64,000 nt of DNA from Blastocladiella emersonii ATCC 22665 (taxonomy: Eukaryota > Blastocladiomycota > Blastocladiomycetes > Blastocladiales > Blastocladiaceae). Both the position numbers and the translations under genes were made by a program. Below are positions 1 to 11,089 of this stretch, one piece after another. The number at the start of each line of letters is the position of its first letter. The stretch's first letter is position 1. Below the pieces are notes generated by a model. It worked only from the letters and a program-made list of their open reading frames with translations, was not told where the DNA came from and searched no databases. Location of the stretch: the NCBI GenBank assembly GCA_025594325.1, contig JANHCV010000001.1, positions 2,170,001 to 2,234,000 on the forward strand. The letters run 5' to 3'.

Positions 1-108
1 CGGTCGGATACGGTGGCGCTTGCCTCTTCGCGTGGACGAGAGAGGAGTATAAGAGGCGGTGAGCCCATGGGCGCCGGCCTCGCTCTCCCCAATCGAGGCC
101 GTCAAACC

Positions 109-1905
109 ATGTATCGCCCGCCGTCCAGCAACAACTACCGCGGCCGCGGCGCTCGCGGCGGCTACCACGGCTATCACTCGTCCTCGTCGCGCCCGGACTG
201 GGAGTCGCCGCCGTTCATGGGCTCGCTCGCGGGGCGCCTGATCGGGCCCAGGGCCGCGCATGTCCGCGCGGTGCAGGACAAGTTCCCGGGTGTACACATC
301 ATGATCGAGCCGCTTCCCGGACCGTCCGTGATCAAGGGCGACAGTGGCGCCGACATCGAGCACCCGCACGTCGTGCGCATCTATGCTCGGCCGGCCGCGC
401 TCGGGTCCGTGGACCGCGCCAAGCGCATCTTTGAGGCCTTCCTCAACCAGGTCAACACGGCGTTCCCGCCCAAGATGCGCGTCTTCCTGGCGGTGCCCAG
501 CGGCAAGTCCGAGCTGCAGTGGGACCTGATCCACGACAGCGACCACATTGTCGGCGCCATCGACACGCCGCCGCCGTACTACCGCGCCGTGCCCGCCGAC
601 CCGCACTGCCTCCCGCTGGCGACAGTCCCCATTTCGGACGTCGACCAGCTCGCCTTTGGGATGGCCAACCTGTCGACGCACCGCTTCGCTCGCCACCACC
701 AGCCCATCGTCGTGCTCGACGACGGCACGCGCCGCAGCATCGCCACCACGCTGGCCAAGCGGCGGTCCGAGCTCCTCGCGTGGGCCGCGGCTCGTGTCCC
801 GGCGGACTGCCCGACCGAGACGGTCGTCAAGCTCAAGGCGTCGCTCGGCGACCTCGTTTTCTCGCGTGTGCGCATGCTGGGCCGGATGCGGGTCGCGGCA
901 CCCGACCCGCTCGCTCCACTGGGCGGGCCGGCGTACAAGTTCTCGGTCACCGAGCTGTCCGAGGCGCTCGAGGAGAAGAAGGTCAAGTCGGCGTTCAACG
1001 TCGACATGCCCGCCGCCGCCACGGCGGCCGTGTCGAGCGTGCTCAAGCGCCCCTCGCTCGGCTTCGACTGCACGTCGGACGGCAAGGTCAAGCTGATCGC
1101 CAAGTTCCGCCTGCTCAGCGGCGACGCGAACGAGCTGTCGGCGGTGCCTGAACCGTACGCCGTGCAGCGCGAGTACCGCGCCGGGTACCTGTATGAGCCC
1201 GCGACGGACGCGCACCCGGCGCGCATCGTCGTGGATGGCGTGCGGCTCGAGCTGTTGCCCGTCGACAAGTACTCGGTGGTGACGCCCGGCGAGATCGGGT
1301 TCCGCGTGCGCCAGACGGTCCAGGTGTGGGACTCGTCGACGGCTGACGGCAGCGTGCACCCGGACGCGCTCGTGGTCGCACGCCGCGTCCGCGAGTACCT
1401 GACCGACAACATGGCCGTGATTGCCCAGCTCGCCGACCAGGCGCGCGGCGACGCGGGCACCTGTGCGGCCGCGACCAAGGCGACGGCCAAGGCGATGGCG
1501 GACCTGACGTTCCCCGCGCTCGACGAGGCACTCATGGCGAGCTGCTTCTCCATGGCAATCCGCCTCAAGGTCGTCTCGCGCTACATCCGCGGCGCGACGG
1601 CGGTCTCGGTGACGCGCGTGACGACGGCCGTGTCGCAGTACCACCGCAAGTGCCCCGCGCACCTCCAGCAGACGCGCACCGAGGTCAAGGATGGCACCGG
1701 CCGCTTCCTGCTGCACCACAAGCCGCCGCCCGTCAACACGCAGATCACGGCGCGCCATCTCGGGTACCACGACCTGCCCAGTGCCGGGACCAACACGTCC
1801 GACGCCGAGGACGCGATCGCCGGATTCATGCGCTTCCTCGAGCTTCTGGCCGCGCAGGCGACCAAGGCTATGGCCGCGGACGGGTCGTTCTACCCCGCTG
1901 CTTGA
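109..1905 (+). CDS. Unknown protein with a weak KH-like N-terminal segment
   Basis: A single uninterrupted frame of 598 residues. I start it at the ATG at 109, which has A at -3 (the context seen at most starts here), rather than at the ATG at 67, which has C at -3. The N-terminus is Arg/Gly/Tyr/Ser rich (RGRGARGGYHGYH), like RNA-binding tails. Near residues 42-65 the run GRLIGPRAAHVRAVQDKF resembles the helix-turn-helix of a KH domain, but the last Gly of the GXXG loop is Ala, so nucleic-acid binding is only a suggestion. The remaining ~500 residues contain no motif I recognise, no signal peptide and no membrane segment. The upstream end lies close to the window edge, so an earlier exon cannot be excluded. 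Function unknown. Confidence 0.75.
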   Translation: MYRPPSSNNYRGRGARGGYHGYHSSSSRPDWESPPFMGSLAGRLIGPRAAHVRAVQDKFPGVHIMIEPLPGPSVIKGDSGADIEHPHVVRIYARPAALGSVDRAKRIFEAFLNQVNTAFPPKMRVFLAVPSGKSELQWDLIHDSDHIVGAIDTPPPYYRAVPADPHCLPLATVPISDVDQLAFGMANLSTHRFARHHQPIVVLDDGTRRSIATTLAKRRSELLAWAAARVPADCPTETVVKLKASLGDLVFSRVRMLGRMRVAAPDPLAPLGGPAYKFSVTELSEALEEKKVKSAFNVDMPAAATAAVSSVLKRPSLGFDCTSDGKVKLIAKFRLLSGDANELSAVPEPYAVQREYRAGYLYEPATDAHPARIVVDGVRLELLPVDKYSVVTPGEIGFRVRQTVQVWDSSTADGSVHPDALVVARRVREYLTDNMAVIAQLADQARGDAGTCAAATKATAKAMADLTFPALDEALMASCFSMAIRLKVVSRYIRGATAVSVTRVTTAVSQYHRKCPAHLQQTRTEVKDGTGRFLLHHKPPPVNTQITARHLGYHDLPSAGTNTSDAEDAIAGFMRFLELLAAQATKAMAADGSFYPAA

Positions 1906-2147
1906 TTTTGTTTCATTGCATACACGTCTGTATTCGTCGATCACTCGCACACAGAGAGGGAGAGGGAGTGAAGCGAGGCCCCAGCGGTCGGGCGAGCGGC
2001 GGCGGCGTGGCGACGCCCATCCGCGTGGTTGGGCGTCGTAGCGTGGGCGTCGTCCCCGCGCTTTGCCACGCTGGCAAGACTCGCCCTCTCTCTGCTCGCT
2101 CTCTCTCTCCATTGAGGCACGAAATCAAACGCATCAACGAATCAACC

Positions 2148-2912
2148 ATGTCACGCAGCGTCGTCCAGTCCCGCCCGCACGCGTCGCGGCGCAAGGCCGC
2201 CGCCGAGGCCGCCGAGGCCGAGCGCACGGCGCGGCGCGAGCGCGAGGAGACACCCGAGGAGCGCGAGGCGCGGCTGGCCGCCTACGCCAAGGCCGACCGC
2301 ATCGCCAAGCGGTTCATCATCCCGGCCATCATCGCCATCCCGATCCTGCTCTTCGTCGCCCTCTACGCCAAGTACGGCAACGGCGGCGTCGCCGTCGCCA
2401 CGCCGCTGCGCAAGACCAAGACCAAGCCCGTCGCGGTGCCGACGACCAGCGAGAAGAAGCGCAAGGCTGGTAAGAAGGACAGCAGCGACAAGCCTGTCGA
2501 CCCCGAGTTCAAGAAGAGTGCCGAGAACGCTGTCCGCGCGGCCTTCGAGGCGGCCAAGCTGCAGAAGGCGGCGCAGGGCGGCGAGCCCGTTGACGGCGAC
2601 GACCTCGTCATCACCGAGGCGGACCCCGCGACCGAGCAGGCCGCGGCCGACGCGGCGGCGGGCGGCGACAAGACGGCCAAGCCCATGAACAACAAGCAGA
2701 CCGAGGAGCTCGCGCGCCTCATGCTCGAGCAGCTCGCGCGGTTCACGGGCAACGAGGAGATCAAGTTCACCTTCAACGACGAGGAGATCAAGGTCGGTGG
2801 CGGCAAGGCCGAGGCGGACGGCAACGCCGAGGCCGCGTCCGAGGACAGCGACGCGAGCGAAGCCAACGAGGCGGCTTCTGAGACCGACGATGGCGATGTG
2901 GACCTCGAGTAG
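2148..2912 (+). CDS. Single-pass membrane protein with acidic C-terminal tail
   Basis: 254 residues, one exon, start in the strong context caaccATG. Residues 1-52 are highly charged and Arg/Glu/Ala rich, probably helical. Residues ~56-74 (FIIPAIIAIPILLFVALYA) form one hydrophobic membrane helix, preceded by KR. The remainder is Lys-rich just after the membrane and then increasingly Ala/Glu/Asp rich, ending in a strongly acidic tail. By the positive-inside rule both flanks are basic, so the orientation is unclear. No catalytic motif is present. It could be an ER or Golgi membrane protein or an organellar tether; I do not recognise the family. It sits 242 bases after the preceding gene on the same strand. 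Confidence 0.8.
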   Translation: MSRSVVQSRPHASRRKAAAEAAEAERTARREREETPEEREARLAAYAKADRIAKRFIIPAIIAIPILLFVALYAKYGNGGVAVATPLRKTKTKPVAVPTTSEKKRKAGKKDSSDKPVDPEFKKSAENAVRAAFEAAKLQKAAQGGEPVDGDDLVITEADPATEQAAADAAAGGDKTAKPMNNKQTEELARLMLEQLARFTGNEEIKFTFNDEEIKVGGGKAEADGNAEAASEDSDASEANEAASETDDGDVDLE

Positions 2913-3074
2913 ACTTATACAGACACATTTTCTCGTATGCGCGCACTATCATGTTCACGGAGATGTATCATGTGATGGTCGGAATGAGCTGCAGCGCGAC
3001 TCACACGCGGCCGCTCCTCGCTGCTCACTCCCAAAGCGAATCCCCGCCGTCACTGTATCACGCCAAACGACACC

Positions 3075-4589
3075 ATGCAGTCTGACCGGACGCGGGCCCC
3101 ACAGGCCGAGGCGCTCGACGCGCTGCACCGCTTCACCGCCGGTGGGACCGTCGACCCGCACATTGCGCTCGACGGCGTCTTCTACCAGCTCGAGAGCGCA
3201 GAGGCGACCAAGACGCAGCTCAGGGGCCGCATGAAGCAGCTGATCTCGGGCGGGGCCAGTGCGGCCGACAAGGAAGCCGTCAAGGCCGAGCTGAGCGCCG
3301 TCAGCGCGCAGGTCGACTCGCTGATTGCCGTCAAGTCGCGGCTCGAGGACATCATCCGGACCCAACCGCCCATGGCCGCACCCGCTGCGGCGCCCGCTGC
3401 TGGGCCGCCCGTCCCGATGCTCACCCCGCCCGAGACTGGCAGGGCCATCCTCCCGCGCGAGGTTCGTGCCGTCACGCGAATGATCGACGACAAGGCGCCG
3501 CGGCTCGTGCCCGACCGCGAGTCGAGCTCTTCGCTGCTCGCGACGAGCGACCCGGCCGAGTTCCTCGACATGCTGTCCGAGCTCGTCGCCCCGCACCCGC
3601 TGTACCAGATCCTCGGCTACATGCACGACCGGATACCCGAGGACCTGTACAAGATCGTCGAGGAGTACGCCGACACGCCCATGCCCGACGCGCAGGTCGC
3701 CATCATGTTCCTGACCGCGGCCAAGGACATGACGGCGGCGCTCGAGTGGGGCTCGGCGTGGTCGCTGCTCACCCCGACGCCCGGCTCGACCGTCTACCGG
3801 TTCCTCGCCACCTTCAAGGCCGCGCTCGCCCGCACCGGGTCGGTCGCCGAGCTCGAGGCGCTCCCGCACGTCCGTGCCACCTTCCTCGACAAGCTCGCGC
3901 CCTTCTCGCAGGCGCTGCGGAGCACGGCGGCGAGCATGACCTTTGCCGCGGGCGGCACGTGCACCAGCATGGTTGCCCACTGCCTCGGCGAGCGCTTCCC
4001 GCCCGCGCCCGGCACGTGCGCCTTCTGCTCGTGCATGCCGTACCTCGGGTACAAGGACGACAAGATCAAGCACGACCTCTCGCGCTGCGAGTACGTGCAG
4101 CGGTACCGCAAGTTCGCCGACGCGCTCTCGGACATTCTGCGCGCCGCCAAGGTGGACATCCCGCACGCCGACGCGACGGCGCCCTCGATCGAGGCCGCCG
4201 CGGCCGACATCATCAACAAGCTGGCCGTGGCGACGGGCATCACGCGCGGCGGCCCGGTGCGCCGCGCCACCGAGATCCTCGACGCGTATCTCGCCCTGCC
4301 GCACCACGTCCGCGAGCCGCACCTCGTGCGGTTCTGGCAGGAGCTCACGGGCAACGGGCCCCCGAGCTTGCCGCTGGCCTCCCCGTCCACGTCGTCGCTC
4401 CCGACCGCCGCCGACAGCCGCCCGCCCCGCTCGGCGCGCGGCCGGTCGCGGTCGCGGTCCCGGTCCCGTTCCCGCTCGCGTACCCGCGGCCGCTCGCCCC
4501 ACGACCGCAGCAGCCGCCGCCACCGTTCCCGGTCGCGGTCCCCGCCGCGCCGGCACCGGTCCCGCTCCCGCTCGCGCTCGCGGCGCTGA
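3075..4589 (+). CDS. RS-domain protein of unknown function with a Cys/His cluster
   Basis: 504 residues in one exon, start in acaccATG. Residues ~35-95 are Lys/Glu/Ala rich and probably coiled-coil. A Cys/His-rich segment around residues 296-338 (GTCTSMVAHCLGERF, GTCAFCSCMPYLGY) could bind zinc. The C-terminal ~55 residues are an Arg/Ser dipeptide domain (SRSRSRSRSRTRGRSP and similar), typical of splicing factors and other nuclear-speckle proteins phosphorylated by SR kinases. No RRM is visible, so this is not a classical SR protein. A role in pre-mRNA processing is inferred only from the RS tail. It converges with the minus-strand kinase gene, with only 50 bases between the stop codons. Confidence 0.78.
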   Translation: MQSDRTRAPQAEALDALHRFTAGGTVDPHIALDGVFYQLESAEATKTQLRGRMKQLISGGASAADKEAVKAELSAVSAQVDSLIAVKSRLEDIIRTQPPMAAPAAAPAAGPPVPMLTPPETGRAILPREVRAVTRMIDDKAPRLVPDRESSSSLLATSDPAEFLDMLSELVAPHPLYQILGYMHDRIPEDLYKIVEEYADTPMPDAQVAIMFLTAAKDMTAALEWGSAWSLLTPTPGSTVYRFLATFKAALARTGSVAELEALPHVRATFLDKLAPFSQALRSTAASMTFAAGGTCTSMVAHCLGERFPPAPGTCAFCSCMPYLGYKDDKIKHDLSRCEYVQRYRKFADALSDILRAAKVDIPHADATAPSIEAAAADIINKLAVATGITRGGPVRRATEILDAYLALPHHVREPHLVRFWQELTGNGPPSLPLASPSTSSLPTAADSRPPRSARGRSRSRSRSRSRSRTRGRSPHDRSSRRHRSRSRSPPRRHRSRSRSRSRR

Positions 4590-4639
4590 GGTTTTTGTTG
4601 TCCGTTTCGGTTCATATCTTGTGAATATACGTTTATCCT

Positions 4640-6540
4640 CTACGCATGCGCGCTCTCGGGACTGCCCTGTCCCGACGACCTCCACAGCACGATCGCCACA
4701 ACGACGACACACAGCGAGACGCACAGCGAGCCGCGCCACCACCACCTCGAGACCCGCGCGGCTAGGGGCGTGGATCGTGGCGGCTCGTACTCGAGCTTGG
4801 TGGGCAGCAAGCTCTCGGGCTCCGTTCGTCGCGGGTGCGACTGCGGAGGCGGCAGCAGCACAGCGCCTGCGTCCTCGGACCCGCCCGCTTCGAGGTCCAT
4901 CTCGCCGCCGTCCTCCTCGGGGATCACGGCCGTGCCGCCGCCCGGCCCGCCACCGAGCCGCGCCGCGAAACCTTGCAGCGCCGTCCCGCGCCGCGACCGC
5001 ACGGTGCCGCAGTCGCTTGGACAAATCGGCCCGTCGCCGAGCGCCGTGCTCCCGCCGCCACCACCGCCAAACGACGACGTGATCGAGTCGAGGAGCCGGC
5101 GCATGCTTCCACCAAACCCACCGTCGCCACCACCGCCTCCCGCGTCGTTCCCGCCGAGGAGCCGGTGGCCTGCCATCTTGCCTGCGAACCCGTCGAGCCA
5201 CGACGTTGGCGCGAGTCCCATCCCTCCCGCGGGCCCGCCGCCGCCGTTGCGCAGGAGCGTGCTGTCGACACTGTGCGCGCGGACGCGGGACCGCGCGACG
5301 GGCATGGTCGGGAGCGGGAGCAGCGGGCGCGCAGCGCCGCGCGTCGACTCGGACCGGCTGCGCGCCGAAGGTGGAGGTGCGAGTGCGGGGTGGACGCGCG
5401 AGCGGCCGCGGGTGGGCTCGCCCCCGTCCTCCTCCTCGTTGTCCTCGCCGAGGGCGTGCGTCGGTACGGCGGCCACCGGACCCATGTCACACGCGACGGC
5501 GTGCGCGAGCGACGGGAGCCGGGTACCGCGAGCCCACGGCGTGTCCTCGAGGACGCCGATATCCGCGCGGTGGGCGGGGTTCCTCGCGAACGCGCGGCGC
5601 AGGAACATGACGAGTTCGGGCGAGAAGGCCGCGGGCAGCCGCGGGTTGGCCGCCCACACGGCGCGGCGGAGCGTCGCGAGGTCCTTGCCGTCGAACGGCA
5701 GCGTCGCGGTCGCCATCCCGTACACGACGACGCCGAGGCTCCACACGTCGGCCTCGGGCCCGATGAATTCCCACCCGAAGTGGACCTCGGGCGCGGCGAA
5801 CGGCGGCGAGCCCGCAAACGACGCGAGCGCGCGACCCGCCGTGTACCGCGTGGCCAGCCCGAAATCGGCGAGCCGCACGGTCCCGTCGGCCGCGACTAGC
5901 ACGTTGTCGAGCTTGATGTCGCGGTGCACGATCCCGTGCGCGTGGAGGTGGCCGACGGCCGACAGGAGCTGGGTGGCGAGCTCGCGGACGCGCGGCTCGG
6001 GAAACGCGCCGTGGCGCGCCAGGGCGACGTGCAGGTCGCCCCGCGGCACGTACTCCATGCACAGGTGCGTCGCGGCCGCGTCGTCGACGGCCTCGTACAC
6101 GGCGATGATGTTCGGGTGCCGCGCCGCGTGCTGCAGACTCAGCAGCAGGTCGCACTCGGCCGTGAAGTTGCTCACGGACGAGGCGCGCGGGCGGCGGCGC
6201 AGCTTGTCGAGCGACTTGATGGCTACCTGGTGTGGTGCGACGTGAGTGTGGGGAGGGATCAGGTGAGGATCAGCGGGCTGCGAACCTGCGTCCCGGATGC
6301 TGCATGGCTGGCGAGGTACACGATGCCGAAGCTGCCGCGGCCGATGATCCGCTGGATCGTGTAGCCCGGGATCTCGGGGTGCTTGCTCGAGATCACATCT
6401 GGCGGCGGGACGAGGGTCGCTTTCTCTGACCCTGCCAGATCAAGAGATACATCATGTGCTTCATGCTCGGTGCTAGCCCGCGGTCGGGCGAATGTATCGA
6501 GATGCTCCGGTGGCGGTGTCCCCATCGACGATGATATCAT
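4640..6540 (-). CDS. Ser/Thr protein kinase with predicted C-terminal membrane anchor
   Basis: Two exons, complement(4640..6226, 6286..6540), joined in phase 0 across a 59-base intron; 613 residues. The kinase domain runs from ~57 to ~315: glycine loop IGRGSFGIVY, VAIK with Lys89, a likely alpha-C Glu109, HRDIKLDN with Asp188, DFG with Asp206, then AAPEV and DVWSLG. It looks like the SNF1/CAMK or Ran1 branch; I cannot place it more closely. A long disordered Gly/Ser/Pro/Arg-rich tail follows. The last ~35 residues contain WWWRG, then a 17-residue hydrophobic stretch at about 584-600 (SLCVSLCVVVVAIVLW), then a short polar end. That is the layout of a tail-anchored protein with its kinase domain in the cytosol. 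Confidence 0.85.
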
Positions 6541-6902
6541 GGCGTCGGGGAAGTGCCTACACCCGACGGGAGCACGGTTCGGATCAAGGGGTAGAGGAAC
6601 AGGAGGTGGGGCCGGACGATCACAAAGACACCAACCCGATCAGAGGCCGGCGGGGCGGCGCGCGCGTCCATGCTGCGGCAGGCGAGCCGAATGCAGTAGG
6701 TGGCCCGCTGCGATACATGGTCCGTCCGATCAACAGCCCGTGGGTGCCGAGCGTCTCGCACTGGAGCGCGTGGGCTCCGAGCCGGGACGTGTGGCGCAAC
6801 GCGTCTCGCGCCGCTCACGTGGGCCGTGCGAGACACTTTTAGTCGCGTTTCCACTTCAAGTCACAACGGGAGAGTTATCCAGGAACAAACAGATAGTTGC
6901 AT
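6541..6902. other. Intergenic: 5' flank of kinase gene and 3' flank of SPC98
   Basis: 362 bases between two minus-strand genes. No frame with gene-like composition. It contains the hexamer ACGCGT at about 6798 within a short segment rich in CACGTG/ACGCGT-like palindromes, a motif pattern repeated in several intergenic stretches of this window. No RNA gene recognised. Confidence 0.5.
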
Positions 6903-9900
6903 TCACGCCGCTCCGTTACCCGACGCCGTCCGCGCGGTTGCCTCCACGAGCTGCGGCTCGCGCTTCTGCGCAATCATGTAGAACTCGTTGAAGTTGAGGC
7001 GGGCCGCGAGGTTGCGCAGGCTGTCGTTCGGGTGCGACGCCAGCTCGCCAAGGATCTCGCCCAGAGTCATCTAGAGCAAGAAGGGTGCGAGCGGTTAGCG
7101 ACGGGTTGCGGGAGGTGACATGGGTTCCGAAACGCACCTTGAACGAGTCGCCCGCGGTCTTGAACTGGGTCTCAATCTCCTCGAGCGAGCGGACCGGGCG
7201 GCGGAACTGCGCGTTCTGCGCGCTCGTGAACTCGCCGCTGGGCATGGCCGTGGCCATGGGGTCGTGGTCGAGGTCGAGGTCCCACGCCTGGCGGTGGCGC
7301 GTGCGCGCGGCGGCCGTGTGCGCCTCGAGCTCGGCCTGCGCGTAGTCGATGAGCCGGTCGCGCGCGGCCTGGACCTGGTGCACGGCGAAGAAGATGCGGG
7401 TGAACCGCTCGAAGAAGTTGCTGCCGGTCTCGGCGTTTCCCGCGATCAGGCACCCGACGGCAATGTTGTTGAGGTACCGGTGGTGCGCGCGGATGATGAG
7501 CTCCATGTCGAGCCCGTCCTTCTCGAGCTCGGCGACCAGCTTAACCCACAAGGTCTCCATGACCTCGGACACGAGGTACGACTGCAGCTCGGCGATGAAG
7601 TGGATCATCTCGGACCACCGGATGTGCAGGCGGTTCAGCGCGCCGAGAACCGCGGGCAGGTGCGCGTACCGGCGCGCCTCGCGGTGGTGCTCGCGCCACC
7701 CACGGTTGAGCACGCGCTCGGCCCGCTTGAGCCGCCACAGGAAGTTGAACACGCGCAGGTAGAACTCGAGCGACTCGCGCGTGATCACCGTGTTGAGCGG
7801 CGCGTCGAGGTGGTAGTCGAGCGAGAACACGTCCCACCCAATGTCGCCCGCGCTCGGGTTCCACGTGCGCGTGTCGAGCCGGTTCAGAATGTCCTTGTCC
7901 TCGTACTGCGCGCTCGACGACCGGATCGCCAGCTCGAGCCCGCTCGTCAGCGTGTGCCGCTGTAGCATGCTGGCCGGCTTGCTGAGCGTTGGACTAGACG
8001 GGACGCGCGCGCGGAGTCAGTTTGGGCTACGCACGCACACACGCAAGATCAAAGAGAAGCTGTACTCGAGTGTCTCCATGAGCACCTGGATAAAGTCGCC
8101 CTGGCCCATCAGGAGGTACCGCTTGAGGGCGAGCAGGTGTTCCTTAAGCTTGAACTCGCCGTACAGCCGCTGCACGAGCCGGTCGCTCGTGACCTTGAAC
8201 GCGGCGTCGATCGACTGCTCGAACAGGTACAGGTCGCCGTACTCGAGCCCGACCGCCTGCTGCCCGAGCCGCGAGCGCATGGCGACCCACGCGTGGTCCT
8301 TGGCGTGGAACCGGAGGAAGTTGAGCGACTTGCCAATCAGGAGGATCTTCTTGGGCAGCGGGCGCTCGATGAGCCCGGGGACCATGTCGTTGTCCTTGAC
8401 GTACTTGTAGTCCCACCACTTGTCGTCGGACACGTGCTGCTGGGCGCGGACGAAGAACTCGTTGTACGGGTCGACGAGCTCCCCCTCGTACACCCACCGG
8501 CGGATCATGGCGAAGAAGGGCACGCACATGGCCTTGAGCAGCTGCTGGACAAACGACTGCAGCGCGAGATCGCCGTGGTGCGCGAACATGTGCACGTGGT
8601 TCACGAGCTGGCCACCCGCGACGTTGTGCGCCTGGATCCCGGCGATGATGGCGACCATGAGCCGCAGCCGCTGCGTCGGCTCAGTGCTCCACAGCCAGAG
8701 CCGGCGCAGCGTCATCTCGCCGCGCGCCGCCGCGGCCTCGAGCACCGCGAGGAGACGGAAAAAGTGCGCGAGCTCGCTCTCCACCGCGCTGCACAGCGAC
8801 TGCCGCACGAGACCGGTCGACGGGTTGTCGCGCTCCGACTTGAGGAAGGCGGCGACGGTGCGGTAGTGGAACCCGATCTCGGACAGACGGAGCACCAGGT
8901 CGCGCGTCGGCCGCGGGATCCCGACCGAGGGGTCGATGACGTACTCGTTGCGCGCAGCGTCCCACTTGATGAGGCGGCCGTCGATGCCCTGGAACACGAA
9001 CAGCAGGTCCTTGATGATCATGGCTTCGGGGATCTGGTACGAGTCTACGGGTGCGAACGCGAGAGTGTCAACGGCGGCCAGCGTGGAGCGGAGCAGCGAG
9101 GCGTACGGTTTTCGGACTCGAGATACGTCTCGAAGCCCGTCCGGTCGCCCGGGAGGAAGGTCTTGGACGCGGTGCGGTTACGTCGCGACGGCGAGCCCGT
9201 GGGCGTGGGCGAGTCGCGCAGCAGCGAGTTGGCAGACGCGTTGTTGCTCGGGAGCGGCAGCCGCGCCGACGACAGGTTGAGGGTCGCGAGCGAGGGCAGC
9301 TGCGAGAGGGTCGCCACCGAGAGCCCGATCTGAACGTAGCACGAGTCGCACAGTTATGCTTCAGGATCACATGCCTGGTTTTCGAAAGCGGAAGAAAGCG
9401 CACCGCCGAGTCGTCCGAGTGGGCGACGTGCACGCTCACGGCCTGCAGGAAGTGGAGAATGGCCCAGCGACGGTTCAGCAGAGTCTATAAGGTGGGTGAT
9501 CAACATGGTGAGCTTGCATCGCAAAGGATGGCAATCAAGTAGGCCGTACCGAGTGCGAGAGCCGTTGGCTGAGGTTGATGAAGCGAAGCGCGGCCTCGGT
9601 CGAGTGCTGTGTGCGAACCACTACGCGTTGACGACACCTAGTTAGTTAGGAACCCGCGCTCGGAGGATCGGAGTGAGCGTACAGTGCTTCTTAATGCTGT
9701 CCTCGATCACGACCTCGCTCTGCGACGCTGGTGGCGCCATGCGACTGCATACATGGAATGTCGAACCGTTCGTGAGCACGCTAATCGAGCCGAAATTCCA
9801 TCGAACGAGGCAGACGGACCTCGAGAGGATCTGCATGCATCGTCTCCGCATACGGGGCAGGGTCGGGTCCACGATTGCCGCCGTCTGCTGCTGCTGCCGA

Positions 9901-10097
9901 AGCGCTTCCTGCTGCCGGTGGTAAGCTGCCAGTCCATCGCCGCCCGCATACATGCTGGCGCTGCCCGTCGTGTTGAAGACGCCCGACTGGAACGCCGAGT
10001 CCTGCGAAGCCGGCAGGTGCGGGATCTGGGCCCGGACGAGCGCGTCGACGAGGCGGACGATCTGCGCGCTCACGGGATCTTCTTGAGATGTTTGCAT
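6903..10097 (-). CDS. SPC98: Gamma-tubulin complex component 3 (GCP3/Spc98/Alp6)
   Basis: Eight exons: complement(6903..7070, 7138..7993, 8066..9044, 9107..9329, 9371..9484, 9550..9620, 9683..9744, 9820..10097), all GT-AG, giving 916 residues. It is a core subunit of the gamma-tubulin complex that nucleates microtubules at the spindle pole body. GCP3 hallmarks in order: ILSSRM, the KKHLVR and TEAALRF N-terminal segment, LLNRRWAILHFL, then GRIP1 beginning IIKDLLFVFQGIDG, with RWVYEGELVDPYNEFF, KKILLIGKSLNFL and RYLLMGQGDF. GRIP2 contains GDIGWDVFSLDYHLDAPL and LRVFNFLWRLKRAE. The terminal exon ends with LNFNEFYM, the usual GCP C-terminus. Length matches the family. Its start is 200 bases from the divergent SPC2 gene, so the two probably share a promoter region. 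Confidence 0.95.
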
Positions 10098-10296
10098 GGT
10101 GTTACAGAGAATTCATGGACGGCGTGAAGCCGGGCAAGAGAGGGGACGACGATGGAGGGGCGCGACGGCTGTGAGCCGTGCCGACTGCGCCGGCCGAGGA
10201 GAAGTCGCGCGCTCCGCCACTCGCCTCTGTCTCGCTCCTCTCACCAAAGACGCGATCGGCGCACACGAAGCTAGCAACTTGTCGAATCGCCGAGCC

Positions 10297-11027
10297 ATGA
10301 CGCAGTTCCCTGCCTATGCCGAGTCGGCGTTCGCCAAGGACCACAGTACGCGACGCGGCGTCGGCGTTGACGCGACGTGACCCGGCCCGGCCTGACCGCG
10401 CCCGCTGGCGTAGAGCGCTTCTCGCACGTCTCCAAGTACGCGCTGAACGACTACCGGCACACGGTCGAGGACAGCATTCGCGATGTACGCGTCGTCCGCG
10501 TGCTGCTGAGACACGGCATCCCCCAGACTCACGCCGCGCGCCGGTAGATCCTCGAAAAGGACTTTGGCTTCTCCATCTCCTACTTCTGGACCGACCTGCG
10601 CATGTTCTTCGGCTACGCGGCAGCGGTCGTCGGCCTCGGCGGCGCCCTGTACGGGCACTTGAACGGGTTCGCACAGACGCGCGAGATCGTGGCGGCGAGC
10701 GTGCTGGCGTACTTTGCGCTGAGTACGCTCATGACCGTAATCGCCATGGTCTTTGAGGGCGCCAAGCTCGCGTCGGCGACGTACCGCGACCCGCTCGGCC
10801 GTGAGGCGCCGTTCAAGGTGGACGTGACGACCTACGTCGACGACGCCACGGGCCACAACCTCGTGGTCGAGCTCGAGGCGTCGCAGGGCGCGCGCAAGGG
10901 CGTCGTGCGCACGGCGCGGTCGTTTGGCCAGTACTTTGCCGAGTCGGGCCGCCTCGCCGCGAGCGAGGTGTACGAGGACATGGCCGAGTGGATCACGGAG
11001 CTCAAGAGCCAGCTGAGCAACGAGTAG
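10297..11027 (+). CDS. SPC2: Signal peptidase complex subunit 2 (SPC25/SPCS2)
   Basis: Three exons, 10297..10345, 10414..10484 and 10548..11027, give 199 residues. SPC2 is a non-catalytic subunit of the ER signal peptidase complex that helps contact the translocon. Visible features: an N-terminal segment containing SKYALNDYRHTVEDSIRDIL, typical of the family, then two hydrophobic hairpin helices (MFFGYAAAVVGLGGALYGH and IVAASVLAYFALSTLMTVIA), then a cytosolic C-terminal domain with TYRDPLGREAPFKVD. The second intron must use the TAG at 10545-10547 as acceptor: using the CAG at 10524-10526 would bring that TAG into frame as a stop. Length agrees with other SPC2 proteins. Transcribed divergently from SPC98. 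Confidence 0.9.
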
Positions 11028-11089
11028 GCTGGCTCCCCGGGGTCCGCGCGTGGCAATATAAATGTACAAGTGTCGCATATATGCATCCG

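Noticed and set aside
2955-5201. Minus-strand 748-codon frame opposite the RS-domain and kinase genes
   Set aside because: Arg/Gly/Val-rich antisense shadow of GC-rich coding sequence, without domains, overlapping two well-supported genes.
10525-10547. In-frame stop in SPC2, suggesting a pseudogene
   Set aside because: The TAG is the acceptor of the second intron; using it gives an uninterrupted SPC2 protein.
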